From Acidobacteriota bacterium (lineage in GTDB: Bacteria; Acidobacteriota; Thermoanaerobaculia; Gp7-AA8), in assembly GCA_003223645.1 (NCBI GenBank), contig QHVT01000006.1, forward strand, positions 1 through 64,000: DNA of 64,000 nucleotides. The letters run 5' to 3'. Positions 24,003-32,777 of this stretch are shown one piece after another; within the stretch, counting starts at the first letter, position 1; the number at the start of each line of letters is the position of its first letter. Both the position numbers and the translations under genes were made by a program. The notes below the pieces were generated by a model. That model worked only from the letters and a program-made list of their open reading frames with translations, did not search any database and was not told the DNA's origin.

Positions 24003-25252
24003 TGAGCACTCCCAGCGTCTCGATCGAACAGCTCTCCAAGCGCTACCGCATCGGCGCGCATCGCGCCGACTACGCGACGCTGCGCGAGCGCATCGCCGGG
24101 ATGTTCCGCTTCCGCGAGGCCACGCCGGAGACACGCGACATCTGGGCGCTCCGCGACATCAACTTCGAGATCGCACAGGGCGAGGCGCTCGGCCTCATCG
24201 GACACAACGGCGCGGGCAAGTCGACGCTGCTCAAGATCCTGAGCCGCATCACCGAGCCGACCGAAGGACGCGCCGTCCTGCATGGACGCGTCGCATCGCT
24301 TCTCGAAGTCGGCACCGGCTTCCATCCCGAGCTCACCGGCCGCGAGAACATCTTCCTCAACGGCGCAATCCTCGGCATGACCCGCGCCGAGATACGCCGC
24401 AACTTCGACGCGATCGTCGCCTTCGCCGAGATCGACAAGTTCCTCGACACGCCGGTCAAGCGCTACTCGAGCGGCATGTATGTCCGACTGGCATTCGCCG
24501 TCGCCGCCCACCTCACTCCCGAGATCCTCTTGATCGACGAAGTCCTCGCCGTCGGCGACGTCGAGTTCCAGCGCCGCTGCCTCGGACGTATGAACGAAGT
24601 CGCGCGTAGCGGACGGACGGTCGTGTTCGTGAGCCACAACCTGTCGTCGATCGAGCGACTTTGCACGCGAGTGGCCCTGATCAGCCAAGGAAAACTCGCC
24701 AGGCTTGGCTCTCCGCGTGAAGTGGTGTCGTATTACCTTTCCGATCGGACCGATGCATTCGGCTCCAATGACTTGCGCGACTTTCCCGACCGGCAGGGGA
24801 CAGGCCGCGCTCGGATTGTTGGCATCGACCTGCTGTCACGAGAGGGCGCACGCATTGACGTCGTTCCATTCCGCACCTCTTTCGCGATCCGGCTGCGTTA
24901 CGAGTGTGCCGAACGTGTCGCCGCGCCGTACGTTGGGCTGTCCATCCTCAATCCGCACAACGAACGGATTTTTCTCACGAATACGCTCGAAGGTGGTCTG
25001 ACGATCGAAGCCATCGAGGGAAAAGGGCACTGCGACTGCGTCCTCGCGCAGCCGAATTTTCTGCCCGGGATCTACTATCTCGAAGCGTGGATTACTGACG
25101 AAACCCGCGGCGCATTCGCCGATCACCTGCGCATGATCGGGAAGTTCGAAATCGTCGTTGGCGAAGAGATGGAGGAGAATCTCGCTTCGTTGACGATTCC
25201 CGACCGCGGCAATGTCTGGCTCGATGCGGAATGGTCGCTGCAACGAGAATGA
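24002..25252 (+). CDS. wzt: ABC polysaccharide exporter ATPase with substrate-binding tail
   Basis: 416 aa. Residues 1-245 form the nucleotide-binding domain: Walker A GHNGAGKS (67-74), signature YSSGMYVRLAF (155-165), Walker B EILLIDE (D179, E180). Residues about 265-416 form a beta-sandwich Wzt-C domain (FAIRLRYECAERVAAPYVGL) that in O9a-type systems binds the modified end of the chain before export. Such a tail implies a chain-terminating modification, which the neighbouring acyl- or methyltransferase could supply (inference). Confidence 0.93.
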   Translation: MSTPSVSIEQLSKRYRIGAHRADYATLRERIAGMFRFREATPETRDIWALRDINFEIAQGEALGLIGHNGAGKSTLLKILSRITEPTEGRAVLHGRVASLLEVGTGFHPELTGRENIFLNGAILGMTRAEIRRNFDAIVAFAEIDKFLDTPVKRYSSGMYVRLAFAVAAHLTPEILLIDEVLAVGDVEFQRRCLGRMNEVARSGRTVVFVSHNLSSIERLCTRVALISQGKLARLGSPREVVSYYLSDRTDAFGSNDLRDFPDRQGTGRARIVGIDLLSREGARIDVVPFRTSFAIRLRYECAERVAAPYVGLSILNPHNERIFLTNTLEGGLTIEAIEGKGHCDCVLAQPNFLPGIYYLEAWITDETRGAFADHLRMIGKFEIVVGEEMEENLASLTIPDRGNVWLDAEWSLQRE

Positions 25253-25256
25253 GCGA

Positions 25257-25898
25257 ATGATCGGACGTTTGGTTTGGAAGATGATCGATCCGCTGTTGTT
25301 GCGCATTCAGCGGCGCCTCGAACATCTGAACGAACAGTTTCCGAGTGACCGCCGCGAACGGCAGCTGCGTGAGCTCGGCTGCATCTCGTCGAGCGCCAAG
25401 TTGTTCGCGGACTCTGACGTTACCTCACTCGCGCCGCGCGATCATTTGAATATCGGCGACCACTCGAACATTCGTGGACACGTTCGGCTACTCACGGCGC
25501 ATTCGCGGATTACGATCGGGCGCGACTGCTATCTCGGTCCCGGCTCGAATCTTTGGGCTGCAGACGCGATCACCATCGGTGACTTCGTGTTGATCGCCCA
25601 TATGGTCGACATCATCGACAACAACTCGCACTCGCTCAGGGCGGGTGCGCGCAGACAAGAGGCGCGTGACGTGTTCGAACGGAAGATCGAACTGGACTTC
25701 GCTGGCGTCGAGAAGGCGCCGGTCACGATCCATGACGATGTCTGGATCGGCGCGAAGTCGGTGATTCTGAAAGGAGTGACGATCGGGCGCGGCGCCGTGA
25801 TTGCGGCAGGAACAGTAGTGACACGCAACGTTGAAGCGTTCACGGTGGTTGCAGGTAATCCGATGCAGGTTCTGAAGCGACTGCCGGAGGAAGCGTGA
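25257..25898 (+). CDS. Left-handed beta-helix O-acyltransferase
   Basis: 213 aa from ATG 25257, 4 nt after wzt. Hexapeptide-repeat protein of the WcaF/NodL type with imperfect [LIV]-G-x4 coils (ITIGRDCYLGPGSNLWAAD, ITIGDFVLIAHMVDI). The acceptor-site segment is DIIDNNSHSLRAG, and the C-terminal coils include VWIGAKSVILKGVTIGRGAV. It probably acetylates a sugar of the exported glycan. The N-terminal 55 residues are helical and less usual. Confidence 0.88.
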   Translation: MIGRLVWKMIDPLLLRIQRRLEHLNEQFPSDRRERQLRELGCISSSAKLFADSDVTSLAPRDHLNIGDHSNIRGHVRLLTAHSRITIGRDCYLGPGSNLWAADAITIGDFVLIAHMVDIIDNNSHSLRAGARRQEARDVFERKIELDFAGVEKAPVTIHDDVWIGAKSVILKGVTIGRGAVIAAGTVVTRNVEAFTVVAGNPMQVLKRLPEEA

Positions 25899-26812
25899 CC
25901 GCGAAACGCGTGGTGATCACCGGAGCGGGAGGCTTTCTCGCGCGGCACGTCGCTGAACGCTTCCGGCGCGACGGCTGGCGGACGATCGGAATGGGCCGAT
26001 CCGGCCCCGACGACGTGGCCGAACTGTATGACAGTTTTCAGCTCAGCGATCTGTCGGACGCGGACCGTATCGCGACACTACTCGATGAGTTCCGGCCCGA
26101 TCTGATCATTCACCTGGCCGCTCCGGCGAGTGTGCCGGAGTCGATGCGCCGTCCGCTGGCCGACTATGAGCAGCACGTCTTGCCGACCGCGCGTCTTCTC
26201 GAGGCGATGCGTCTCGAAGGCCGCGGTGCGCGGATGCTGCTCGTGTCTTCGGCAGCGGTATACGGAGAGCCGAGCAAGCTGCCCGTGCGCGAGGATGCGC
26301 CTCTCGCTCCGATCTCGCCTTACGGCTTTCACAAACTGCAGCAGGAGTTGCTGTGCGATGAATATCACGAGATCTTCGCCCTTCCCGTCGTGAAGGCGCG
26401 CGTATTCTCTACGTTCGGACCGGGTCAGCGGCGACTGGCGGTATGGGATCTCGCGTGCCGCGCACTGGCAGGCGACGCCTCGATCCTCGGTACTGGCGAG
26501 GAGGTACGCGACTATCTCTATGCCGCCGACGTGGCCGGTGCGCTGTCCACCGTCACCGAGCGCGCCGCTTTTGATGGCGAAGCGATCAACATTGCGTCCG
26601 GCACCGGGACGACGATCGCCGAGCTTGCGAGCCGCATTTGCGCGATCGCCGGGTGCACGGCGCCTCCGCGTTTCACCGGTGAGCGGGTAGTGCGGTTGCC
26701 CGTCGCCTGGGTCGCCGATATTGCCTGGCTCCGCAGCCTCGGCTGGTCGCAGGAGTGGAGCCTCGATGACGCGCTGCGAAACACGATCGAGTGGATCCGC
26801 CGCGATGTTTAA
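25895..26812 (+). CDS. NAD-dependent sugar epimerase/dehydratase
   Basis: 305 aa from GTG 25895, overlapping the previous gene by 4 nt. Extended SDR fold: the NAD loop ITGAGGFLARHV (8-19) and the catalytic S-Y-K set with SSAAVYG near 118-124, Y143 and K147 (YGFHK). Acts on a nucleotide sugar for the glycan made by this cluster; the exact substrate cannot be read from sequence. Confidence 0.92.
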   Translation: MTAKRVVITGAGGFLARHVAERFRRDGWRTIGMGRSGPDDVAELYDSFQLSDLSDADRIATLLDEFRPDLIIHLAAPASVPESMRRPLADYEQHVLPTARLLEAMRLEGRGARMLLVSSAAVYGEPSKLPVREDAPLAPISPYGFHKLQQELLCDEYHEIFALPVVKARVFSTFGPGQRRLAVWDLACRALAGDASILGTGEEVRDYLYAADVAGALSTVTERAAFDGEAINIASGTGTTIAELASRICAIAGCTAPPRFTGERVVRLPVAWVADIAWLRSLGWSQEWSLDDALRNTIEWIRRDV

Positions 26813-27968
26813 TGTCGGCCTTACGCCGGTCGACGTCGAAGGCTATTGGGTGGGCGGACGTCACTACCTGCAGCATCTCGTCAGGTGCATTCGCTCTCTT
26901 CCGCGCGAGCGGCAAGCCGCCCTGATCGATGTTTATTGGGGCGCGATTCCAGACCGCGATCCGTTTGCCGAAGTCCGATCACTGATAGATCAGCGGCGAG
27001 CGGTCGCGTTTCCACCGACGGCTGGGGGCCGCTTGTTCCGCAAGGCGAAGCGTGCGATCGCGGGAATTCGCGACGCACGCGATCTTTTCGCCGGCATCGA
27101 TGTCACGTTTCCGCTGCCGCTCGCCGCAAATCAGGGGATTCCGTACATCTTCTGGATTCCTGATTTTCAGCACGAACATCTCCGCGATCTGTACGACGAA
27201 GCGCATTACACGAACATCGCCGATTCGTATACGCAGCTCAGCGACGGTGCGGCGCGCATCGTCGTCGGCAGTGAGTTCGGATTACGTGACTTGGCCCGGT
27301 TCTATCCGCGACACGTCTCGCGCAGCGAGATCCTGCGCTTCTGCAGCGTGCCGGACGAGGAGTGGTTTCGCATCGACCCTGTCTCGTATTGCGACTCGAT
27401 CGGCTTGACGGAGCCATTCTTTGTCGTCTCGAATCAATTTACCGAGCACAAGAACCACCTCGCGGTGGTCGAGGCCGTGCAGATGCAGCGGGATCGTGGC
27501 GTGTGCCTGCATGTCGCGTTCACCGGCAGCGATTATGACTTTCGCGGGATGAACTACTTCGCGAGAGTTGCCGAAAAGGTACGCACCGCCGCGATTGAAA
27601 AGCAGGTGAGATTTCTCGGACTCCTTCCGCGCGCGGAACAGATTGCAGTGATGCGCCGCGCGCTTGCCGTGCTCCAGCCCTCGCGCTTCGAAGGATGGTC
27701 GACGGTGATTGAAGACGCGAAGTCGATCGGCAAGCCGGTCATCGCCAGCGAGTTTCCCGTACATCGAGAACAACTCGCCGGTCGCGAGGCATGGTTCGCC
27801 GGCGTTGATGACATCGAAGGGTGGGGCTCCGCCATGGCGCAGCTCGCGGCCGTTCTTCGCCCCGGTCCCGATCGCGATCAGGAAAGAGCGGCCGAGCCGC
27901 TCCTGCGGAAGGCAATGCATGCCTGCGGCGAGAAGTTCGTGGAGATTGTGGCGCTCACTGTTTCCTGA
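26805..27968 (+). CDS. Glycosyltransferase family 4
   Basis: 387 aa from ATG 26805, overlapping the epimerase by 8 nt. The C-terminal half has the GT-B donor site: FLGLLPRAEQIAVMRRALAV, then PSRFEGWSTVIEDAKSIGKP, where E of FEGW/VIEDA is the usual E-x7-E pair. Retaining, nucleotide-sugar dependent. Last gene of the plus-strand glycan operon. Its 3' end overlaps the convergent methyltransferase by 14 nt. Confidence 0.92.
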   Translation: MFNVGLTPVDVEGYWVGGRHYLQHLVRCIRSLPRERQAALIDVYWGAIPDRDPFAEVRSLIDQRRAVAFPPTAGGRLFRKAKRAIAGIRDARDLFAGIDVTFPLPLAANQGIPYIFWIPDFQHEHLRDLYDEAHYTNIADSYTQLSDGAARIVVGSEFGLRDLARFYPRHVSRSEILRFCSVPDEEWFRIDPVSYCDSIGLTEPFFVVSNQFTEHKNHLAVVEAVQMQRDRGVCLHVAFTGSDYDFRGMNYFARVAEKVRTAAIEKQVRFLGLLPRAEQIAVMRRALAVLQPSRFEGWSTVIEDAKSIGKPVIASEFPVHREQLAGREAWFAGVDDIEGWGSAMAQLAAVLRPGPDRDQERAAEPLLRKAMHACGEKFVEIVALTVS

Positions 27969-28515
27969 TGGCGAATGCGATCCCGAAGCCTGCATCATCG
28001 AAGCGCCACGAAGACCATCGGCAGCGATCGCTGATCACTTCGTCCCAGAGCGCGCCAAGGTAGGGGTGGTATTGGCTGCTCACGTCGTCGAAGACAAGAG
28101 CACCGCCAATCTCCAGCCGCGGGATGACTGTATTCAGATCCTCACGAGCACCCTCGAGCGTGTGATCGCCGTCCACGGTGATCAGGTCGAAGTACGCATC
28201 GGGATGCTCGCGGAAGTATCGCGGCACGGTCTCGTGCGAGTTGCCCGAGATCAGATCAAGCGAGCCGCGGAAGCCGACCGCGGCGAGCTCGCGTTGGACA
28301 AAATCGGGACCGGGATTGTCCATGCCCGCGTAGTCGTCGATCCAGAGATCGAAGCCTGTCATCGCGCAATGAGGCGCTACGGCGGCAACCATGGCCATGC
28401 TTCGTCCGCGCCGCACGCCGATCTCTAAATATCGAGCGGGCTTCAACATGGAGGCGAGCGTGTGCAGGATCGTATTGATGTCGGCGTAACGCCAGCCCTC
28501 GCCGAACTGCGACAA
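27955..28515 (-). CDS. Class I SAM-dependent methyltransferase, start unclear
   Basis: 186 aa from TTG 28515. SAM motif I is YLEIGVRRGRSMAMVAAV, followed by GFDLWIDDY and motif VDGDHTLEGAREDL, as in the Methyltransf_24 group often found in glycan clusters. The reading frame stays open upstream to a stop at 28759-28761 and reads plausibly as protein (LENLRTVLDVLDRLTPDAYS), yet it holds no ATG or GTG. The N-terminus is therefore either longer with a rare start codon, or truncated. Convergent with the glycosyltransferase. Confidence 0.8.
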   Translation of the reverse strand: MSQFGEGWRYADINTILHTLASMLKPARYLEIGVRRGRSMAMVAAVAPHCAMTGFDLWIDDYAGMDNPGPDFVQRELAAVGFRGSLDLISGNSHETVPRYFREHPDAYFDLITVDGDHTLEGAREDLNTVIPRLEIGGALVFDDVSSQYHPYLGALWDEVISDRCRWSSWRFDDAGFGIAFAIRKQ

Positions 28516-28761
28516 GCCGTCGCGGCAATATGCGCCGAGAAATTGCGAATAGGCGTCCGGAGTCAGGCGGTCGAGAACATCCAGGACTGTGCGCAGATTC
28601 TCGAGGCGAAGCGCTGCTTCAGCGAACGTACTCGCCCCAGCGAGAGGAGGAAGGTAAAAATCAGACGCGCTTCGATGTGTATTCGAAGGTTGAACCGGAA
28701 TCGCGGACTTGCGCCACGCGAGTGGATCGCGGGTTCTTTTCGGCGGCGAAACATCTTTCTA

Positions 28762-28792
28762 ACAAAAAGGGCGCCGTTTTACGGGCGCCCTT
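28762..28792 (-). terminator. Intrinsic terminator for a minus-strand transcript
   Basis: Read on the minus strand: AAGGGCGCC, 8-nt loop, GGCGCCCTT, then TTTTTG. A strong 9-bp GC stem and T-run. No protein gene on the minus strand ends here; the transcript is the RNA proposed at 28766-29141. Confidence 0.85.
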
Positions 28793-29141
28793 CCGGGGTA
28801 GGTTCGCTACGAAGTCGTAGCCCCCTCAGGTGTATTGGAACTATCCATGCGAATGTTTGTACCTCCTCCCCCACGAATTTCCGGCGGCCCCGCAACAAGC
28901 GACACGCTGCATGCCGTGACCCAACCACGCCGGCGCTGCGGACCGGATCGACCGCTCCTACTCGCCCCGGGGTGGAAGGGAGGAGCGGGAACTCGATGTC
29001 GGTTTCAATCTTCTTCAATGATCATGCGGATCTTCGATCGGCCATACGGCCGGTCGCCGCACTCGCACGTAACTGAATCAGCAAACAGCATCCGCAAGGG
29101 TTTCATTGCAACCCGCGCGCTCCCCTCGCTTCACGTGCATG
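28766..29141 (-). ncRNA. Candidate structured RNA of about 370 nt
   Basis: The 500 bp between 28762 and 29265 has no convincing protein gene but has a complete minus-strand transcription unit. A sigma-70-like promoter (TTGCGA, 16 bp, TATCCT) lies at 29175-29148 and the terminator at 28792-28762. Inside are several possible stems (GCACGT...ACGTGC, GGGTTGCAATGAAACCC). Near the 3' end is a 13-codon ORF. I checked for tmRNA, RNase P and SRP landmarks and did not see them. Type unknown. Confidence 0.45.
28807..28848 (-). CDS. Possible 13-aa peptide ORF with strong ribosome-binding site
   Basis: ATG at 28848 to TAG at 28807 reads MDSSNTPEGATTS. A perfect GGAGGAGGT lies 12 nt upstream (28861-28870). 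The stop codon is part of a GCTAC...GTAGC hairpin just before the terminator. It could be a leader peptide or a tiny gene; the purine-rich run may also be chance. Confidence 0.3.
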   Translation of the reverse strand: MDSSNTPEGATTS

Positions 29142-29147
29142 GTTAAT

Positions 29148-29175
29148 AGGATACGTTTTTCGGTCGAAATCGCAA
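29148..29175 (-). promoter_or_regulatory. Sigma-70-like promoter, minus strand
   Basis: -35 TTGCGA (29175-29170), 16-bp spacer, -10 TATCCT (29153-29148). Each hexamer matches 4 of 6 consensus bases. Would start the candidate RNA near 29141. Confidence 0.4.
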
Positions 29176-29265
29176 CGAAAATTCGCACGACATTTCTACT
29201 TCAACGACCGTGCCGCCGCACAAATCCGTGTGCTACACTTTTCGGCTCCCGGAGTCTTCTGCCCT

Positions 29266-29928
29266 ATGAAACGTCTCCTCCTCGCGTTCGCTATCGGTGC
29301 GCTCATCTCCAGCAGCCTCAACGCTTCCGTCGTGTCCGGCAAGGTCATGTTTCTCACCAAGCGCGGACAGAAGCCGGTCGTCAATGAAACGCTGGTGTGG
29401 CTCGAGCCGATGGGGCGCTCGCCGAAACGTCCCGCGTCCGCATTCACCATGACGACGCGGAGCAAGGCGTTTCTTCCGCACGTCCTCGCCGTGCCGGCGG
29501 GCTCGACGGTCGCGTTCCCGAACGAAGATCCGATCGCCCACAATCTCTTCTCCCTCACTCCCGGCAACACCTTCGACCTCGGCCTCTACCGCCGCGGCGC
29601 CGGCAAGGACCACAAGTTCGATGCGCCGGGCGTCGTCAATGTTTACTGCAACGTTCATCCGAACATGTCGGCGGTCGTACACGTCATGACGACGCCGTAC
29701 TACGGCTTCACCGACGTCAACGGCAACTACTCGTTCGACGTCCCGGCAGGGAAGTACCGCGTCACCGCGTGGAACGAGCAGGGCGGTACCGCGGCGTCGG
29801 ACATTGAAGTGAAGGGCGACGGCACGATCGCAGGGCCGACGCTCCTCACCATCGACGGCCGCAACTTCCGCTTCCTCGAGCACACCAACAAATTCGGACA
29901 GGCCTACCGCACGCCGAAGGAGTACTGA
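29266..29928 (+). CDS. Periplasmic cupredoxin-like protein with carboxypeptidase-regulatory tail
   Basis: 220 aa from ATG 29266, with a signal peptide (1-20, SSSLNA). Residues 21-140 form a cupredoxin fold with a full type 1 copper set: H92 (AHNLF), C128, H131 and M134 (YCNVHPNM). Residues about 140-220 resemble a carboxypeptidase regulatory-like beta domain (YGFTDVNGNYSFDVPAGKYR). Likely a periplasmic electron carrier or copper binder. The kinase gene begins at the next base after its stop, so the two form an operon. Confidence 0.9.
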   Translation: MKRLLLAFAIGALISSSLNASVVSGKVMFLTKRGQKPVVNETLVWLEPMGRSPKRPASAFTMTTRSKAFLPHVLAVPAGSTVAFPNEDPIAHNLFSLTPGNTFDLGLYRRGAGKDHKFDAPGVVNVYCNVHPNMSAVVHVMTTPYYGFTDVNGNYSFDVPAGKYRVTAWNEQGGTAASDIEVKGDGTIAGPTLLTIDGRNFRFLEHTNKFGQAYRTPKEY

Positions 29929-32664
29929 TTGACGGCGCACACGATCGACCGCGCGACTCTCTCCGCCGATACGGAGCCTCAGAAAAAAGAGTACGCGGTC
30001 GAGAAGCCGCGCGTCCCGCTGGTCTGGAAGCTGTTCGGACTGACGGCACTCCTCATCGCGATCGTCGTCGGCGTTGCCGTCGGCATCACCATCCAGCGCG
30101 CGAACGCGATCGCGAACGAGACCGTGCGGACGTCGATCACCGGCGCGGCGAAGTTGTTCCGTTCGTTCGAGGAGCAGCGGCTCGCGCGGCTGCAGAACGT
30201 GACCGTGCTGTTCGGCAGTGATCAAAACTACTACGCTTCCTTTCAGGCCGCGCTGACTCCCGCGGAAGTTCCGGTTCCTCCCGCTGCCGGCACGACACCA
30301 TCCTCGGCTCCGCCGCCCGCGGAAGAAATCGACTACAACAGCATCGACGACACGCTGCTCGAACAGCGCGACCGGCTCAAAACGGACGTCATGCTGTTGC
30401 TCGATGATCAGGGTGTGCTCGTCTCTCGTACGGACAAGCCGAGAGTCGTCGGCGGCGGGAAAGACGACTTCTACGCAAAGGTGCCGCTGGTCAGACGCAT
30501 CGTCGACGATCAGAGCGTGCCGTACACGTCGGGAGTGCTGACGCTGGACGGCAAGCTGTATCACGCAGCGGTGGCGCCCCTCGCTGCCGGCGCGCGGGGC
30601 ATTCGCATCGGCTACGTGATCAACGGCGATGCGATCGACGACAAGTTCTCGAATCGCATCGCCGACTCGACGAACGCCGGCGTCGTGTTTTTGCCGAAGA
30701 ACGGCAGCCCGGTTCGTTCGTCGAATGCGCCGAGCACCGGCATGCAGAAGATGAGCGGAATGAAGACCGGCACCATCACCGTCGACCAGAGCCGCTACAT
30801 CCTCACCAGCGAGCCGCTCCTGGCCGGCAACGACGTCGTCGGCACCGCGATCTTCCTCCGCTCGCTCGATCGCGAGCTCGCACCCTTCAAGGAAATCGAA
30901 CAGACGCTCCTCATCGGCGGCGGCGCGGCGCTGCTCCTCGCGTTCCTCCTTTCCTGGCTCATCGCGAAACGAGTCACGCGTCCGATCGAGCAGCTCGCCG
31001 GCATCGCGCAAGCGGTGACCGCCGGCGACTACAGCGTCAGTCCCGACGTGAAGCGCAACGACGAAGTCGGCATCCTCGGGCGCTCCTTCGGCAAGATGAT
31101 CAACTCCCTCCGCGACAAAGCGGAGCTCGAAGAGCTCTACGCGCAGATGGCGGAGAAGTCGGCCGAACAGCCGGTGGTCGCGCGCGTCGAAGAGCCGGCA
31201 CATTCGGAAGAGGGAACGATCCTCGTCACCGACTTGCGCGGAGTGTTCGGCGAAGGCGATGCGGCGGCCGTGATCGAGAGCATCGAGCGCGCGATGCGGA
31301 CGCAGGAGCGTGAAGTCGCGCGGCAGGACGGGGAAGTGCGCGAGATCAACGGCCACCGCCTCGTGTCCGTGTTTCACGGCGAGCGCGGAATCATTCACGC
31401 CATTCGCGCGGCGCGCGCGATCAACGAGGAGCTCTCTCCGATTGCGATCGGTGTCGGCATCGCCACGGGAGAATTCGTGAGCGGCTCGGTCTCGCTCGAC
31501 GCGGAGCGCGGACGCGCGACCGTCGGCAACGCCCCGCTCCTCGCGCTCCTCTTTGCCTGGCACGCACCGAACGGCTTCGCGTATGTCTCGTACGAGACCG
31601 CGCAAGCTGCCGGCAACGAAGTGCTCTCGGCCGCGACGCGCGAAGAAGTGAAGCTCAAATGGCTCCCGCAGCCGCTGCCGGTCGCGGCGCTGCCGCTCGT
31701 CAGCATGACCACCGGCATGATGCGATCGATCGGCAGCGACAGCGACGCGACGCTGCGGATGGACTCGACGAACGCCGGCGTCACCGCGCCGCAATATGCG
31801 AACGTCGATCTGGCGGCCGGACATCTCTTCGCGAATCGCTACAAGATCGAGCAGATCATCGGCCGCGGCGGAATGGGCGTCGTCTACAAGGCCAATGACA
31901 CGCAGCTCGACGAGACCGTCGCCATCAAGACGCTCCCGGGCGACGTCATGAGCCGCTCGCCGGAAGACCTCGAGCGCTTCAAGCGCGAGATCCGCCTCGC
32001 GCGCAAGATCACCCATCGCAACGTGCTGCGCACGTACGACTACGGTGAATCCGAGGGCGTGTACTTCATCAGCATGGAATTCGTGCGCGGCTACACGCTC
32101 GCCGAGCTCCTCGACGAAGCGCCGCAGCGGCAGATGCCCGCGCGCGCCAGCGTCGGCCTCACGCGCCAGATCTGCCGCGGACTGCAGGCCGCGCACGAGC
32201 AGGGCATCATCCACCGCGACATCAAGCCGCAGAACGTCCTCATCGACGCGAAGGGCGAAGTGAAGCTGATGGACTTCGGCATCGCGCGCATGGCCGAGGC
32301 GTCGGAGACGGCGGCGATGACCCAGCAGGGACTGATCGTCGGCACACCGCACTACATGAGCCCCGAACAGGTGCAGGGCAAACAACTCGACGCGCGCAGC
32401 GACGTCTACTCGATGGGAGTACTGATGTACGAGATGCTCGTCGGCCGCCGCCCCTTCGAGTCGTCATCCCTCACCGGCGTCCTCACCGCGCACATCACCG
32501 AAAAAGCGAAGCCGCCGATCGACGTCCGTCCCGACATCGGGCGGGCGGTGAACGCGATCGTGATGAAGTGCCTCGCCAAAGATCCGAAGGAGCGCTACGC
32601 CGACGCGGGCGCATTGCTCGCGGACCTCGACGCGATGCAGATGCCGGCGGCGAGCGCGGCGTAA
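29929..32664 (+). CDS. Membrane Ser/Thr kinase with sensor, HAMP and cyclase-like domain
   Basis: 911 aa from TTG 29929. TM1 about 31-55; extracytoplasmic sensor 57-325 (Cache-like); TM2 326-346; HAMP 347-400. A class III nucleotide-cyclase-like domain spans about 428-560: ILVTDLRGVF keeps one metal Asp, but the second is replaced (EINGHRLVSVF), so it is probably catalytically dead. The kinase domain is 638-895 with GRGGMG loop, VAIK (K667), HRDIKPQN (D764), DFG (782-784) and SPEQ; all catalytic residues are present. Combining a periplasmic sensor and degenerate cyclase with a Hanks kinase suggests ligand- or nucleotide-gated phosphorylation. The gene follows the cupredoxin gene without a gap, so copper or redox sensing is possible (inference). 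Confidence 0.92.
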   Translation: MTAHTIDRATLSADTEPQKKEYAVEKPRVPLVWKLFGLTALLIAIVVGVAVGITIQRANAIANETVRTSITGAAKLFRSFEEQRLARLQNVTVLFGSDQNYYASFQAALTPAEVPVPPAAGTTPSSAPPPAEEIDYNSIDDTLLEQRDRLKTDVMLLLDDQGVLVSRTDKPRVVGGGKDDFYAKVPLVRRIVDDQSVPYTSGVLTLDGKLYHAAVAPLAAGARGIRIGYVINGDAIDDKFSNRIADSTNAGVVFLPKNGSPVRSSNAPSTGMQKMSGMKTGTITVDQSRYILTSEPLLAGNDVVGTAIFLRSLDRELAPFKEIEQTLLIGGGAALLLAFLLSWLIAKRVTRPIEQLAGIAQAVTAGDYSVSPDVKRNDEVGILGRSFGKMINSLRDKAELEELYAQMAEKSAEQPVVARVEEPAHSEEGTILVTDLRGVFGEGDAAAVIESIERAMRTQEREVARQDGEVREINGHRLVSVFHGERGIIHAIRAARAINEELSPIAIGVGIATGEFVSGSVSLDAERGRATVGNAPLLALLFAWHAPNGFAYVSYETAQAAGNEVLSAATREEVKLKWLPQPLPVAALPLVSMTTGMMRSIGSDSDATLRMDSTNAGVTAPQYANVDLAAGHLFANRYKIEQIIGRGGMGVVYKANDTQLDETVAIKTLPGDVMSRSPEDLERFKREIRLARKITHRNVLRTYDYGESEGVYFISMEFVRGYTLAELLDEAPQRQMPARASVGLTRQICRGLQAAHEQGIIHRDIKPQNVLIDAKGEVKLMDFGIARMAEASETAAMTQQGLIVGTPHYMSPEQVQGKQLDARSDVYSMGVLMYEMLVGRRPFESSSLTGVLTAHITEKAKPPIDVRPDIGRAVNAIVMKCLAKDPKERYADAGALLADLDAMQMPAASAA

Positions 32665-32668
32665 CGTG

Positions 32669-32735
32669 TAGCGCAGGCTTTCCAGCCTGCGCCCCACGGC
32701 GGGAGGCAGGGTAGAAGCCCTGCCCCCACACCGTC
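32669..32735. repeat. Inverted repeat family E, copy 2
   Basis: GCGCAGGCTTTCCAGCCTGCGCC followed by a GGCAGGGTAGAAGCCCTGCCC hairpin. Related to 20880-20935. Sits between the kinase and darT. Confidence 0.75.
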
Positions 32736-32777
32736 GCCGCTTCGATGCTATCTTCCTGTGAATCGCGACGCGCTACG

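Noticed and set aside
28766-29141. tmRNA, RNase P RNA or SRP RNA
   Set aside because: No tmRNA 3' CCA acceptor end or tag-like ORF, no RNase P P4 motif, and no SRP tetraloop sequence was found.
28835-29146. 103-codon plus-strand ORF in the candidate RNA region
   Set aside because: Pro/Arg/Ser-rich with no family features; it runs against a minus-strand promoter and terminator that explain the region better.
29233-32385. 1050-codon minus-strand ORF opposite the kinase
   Set aside because: Shadow ORF caused by GC-rich codon use; the plus strand has every kinase motif.
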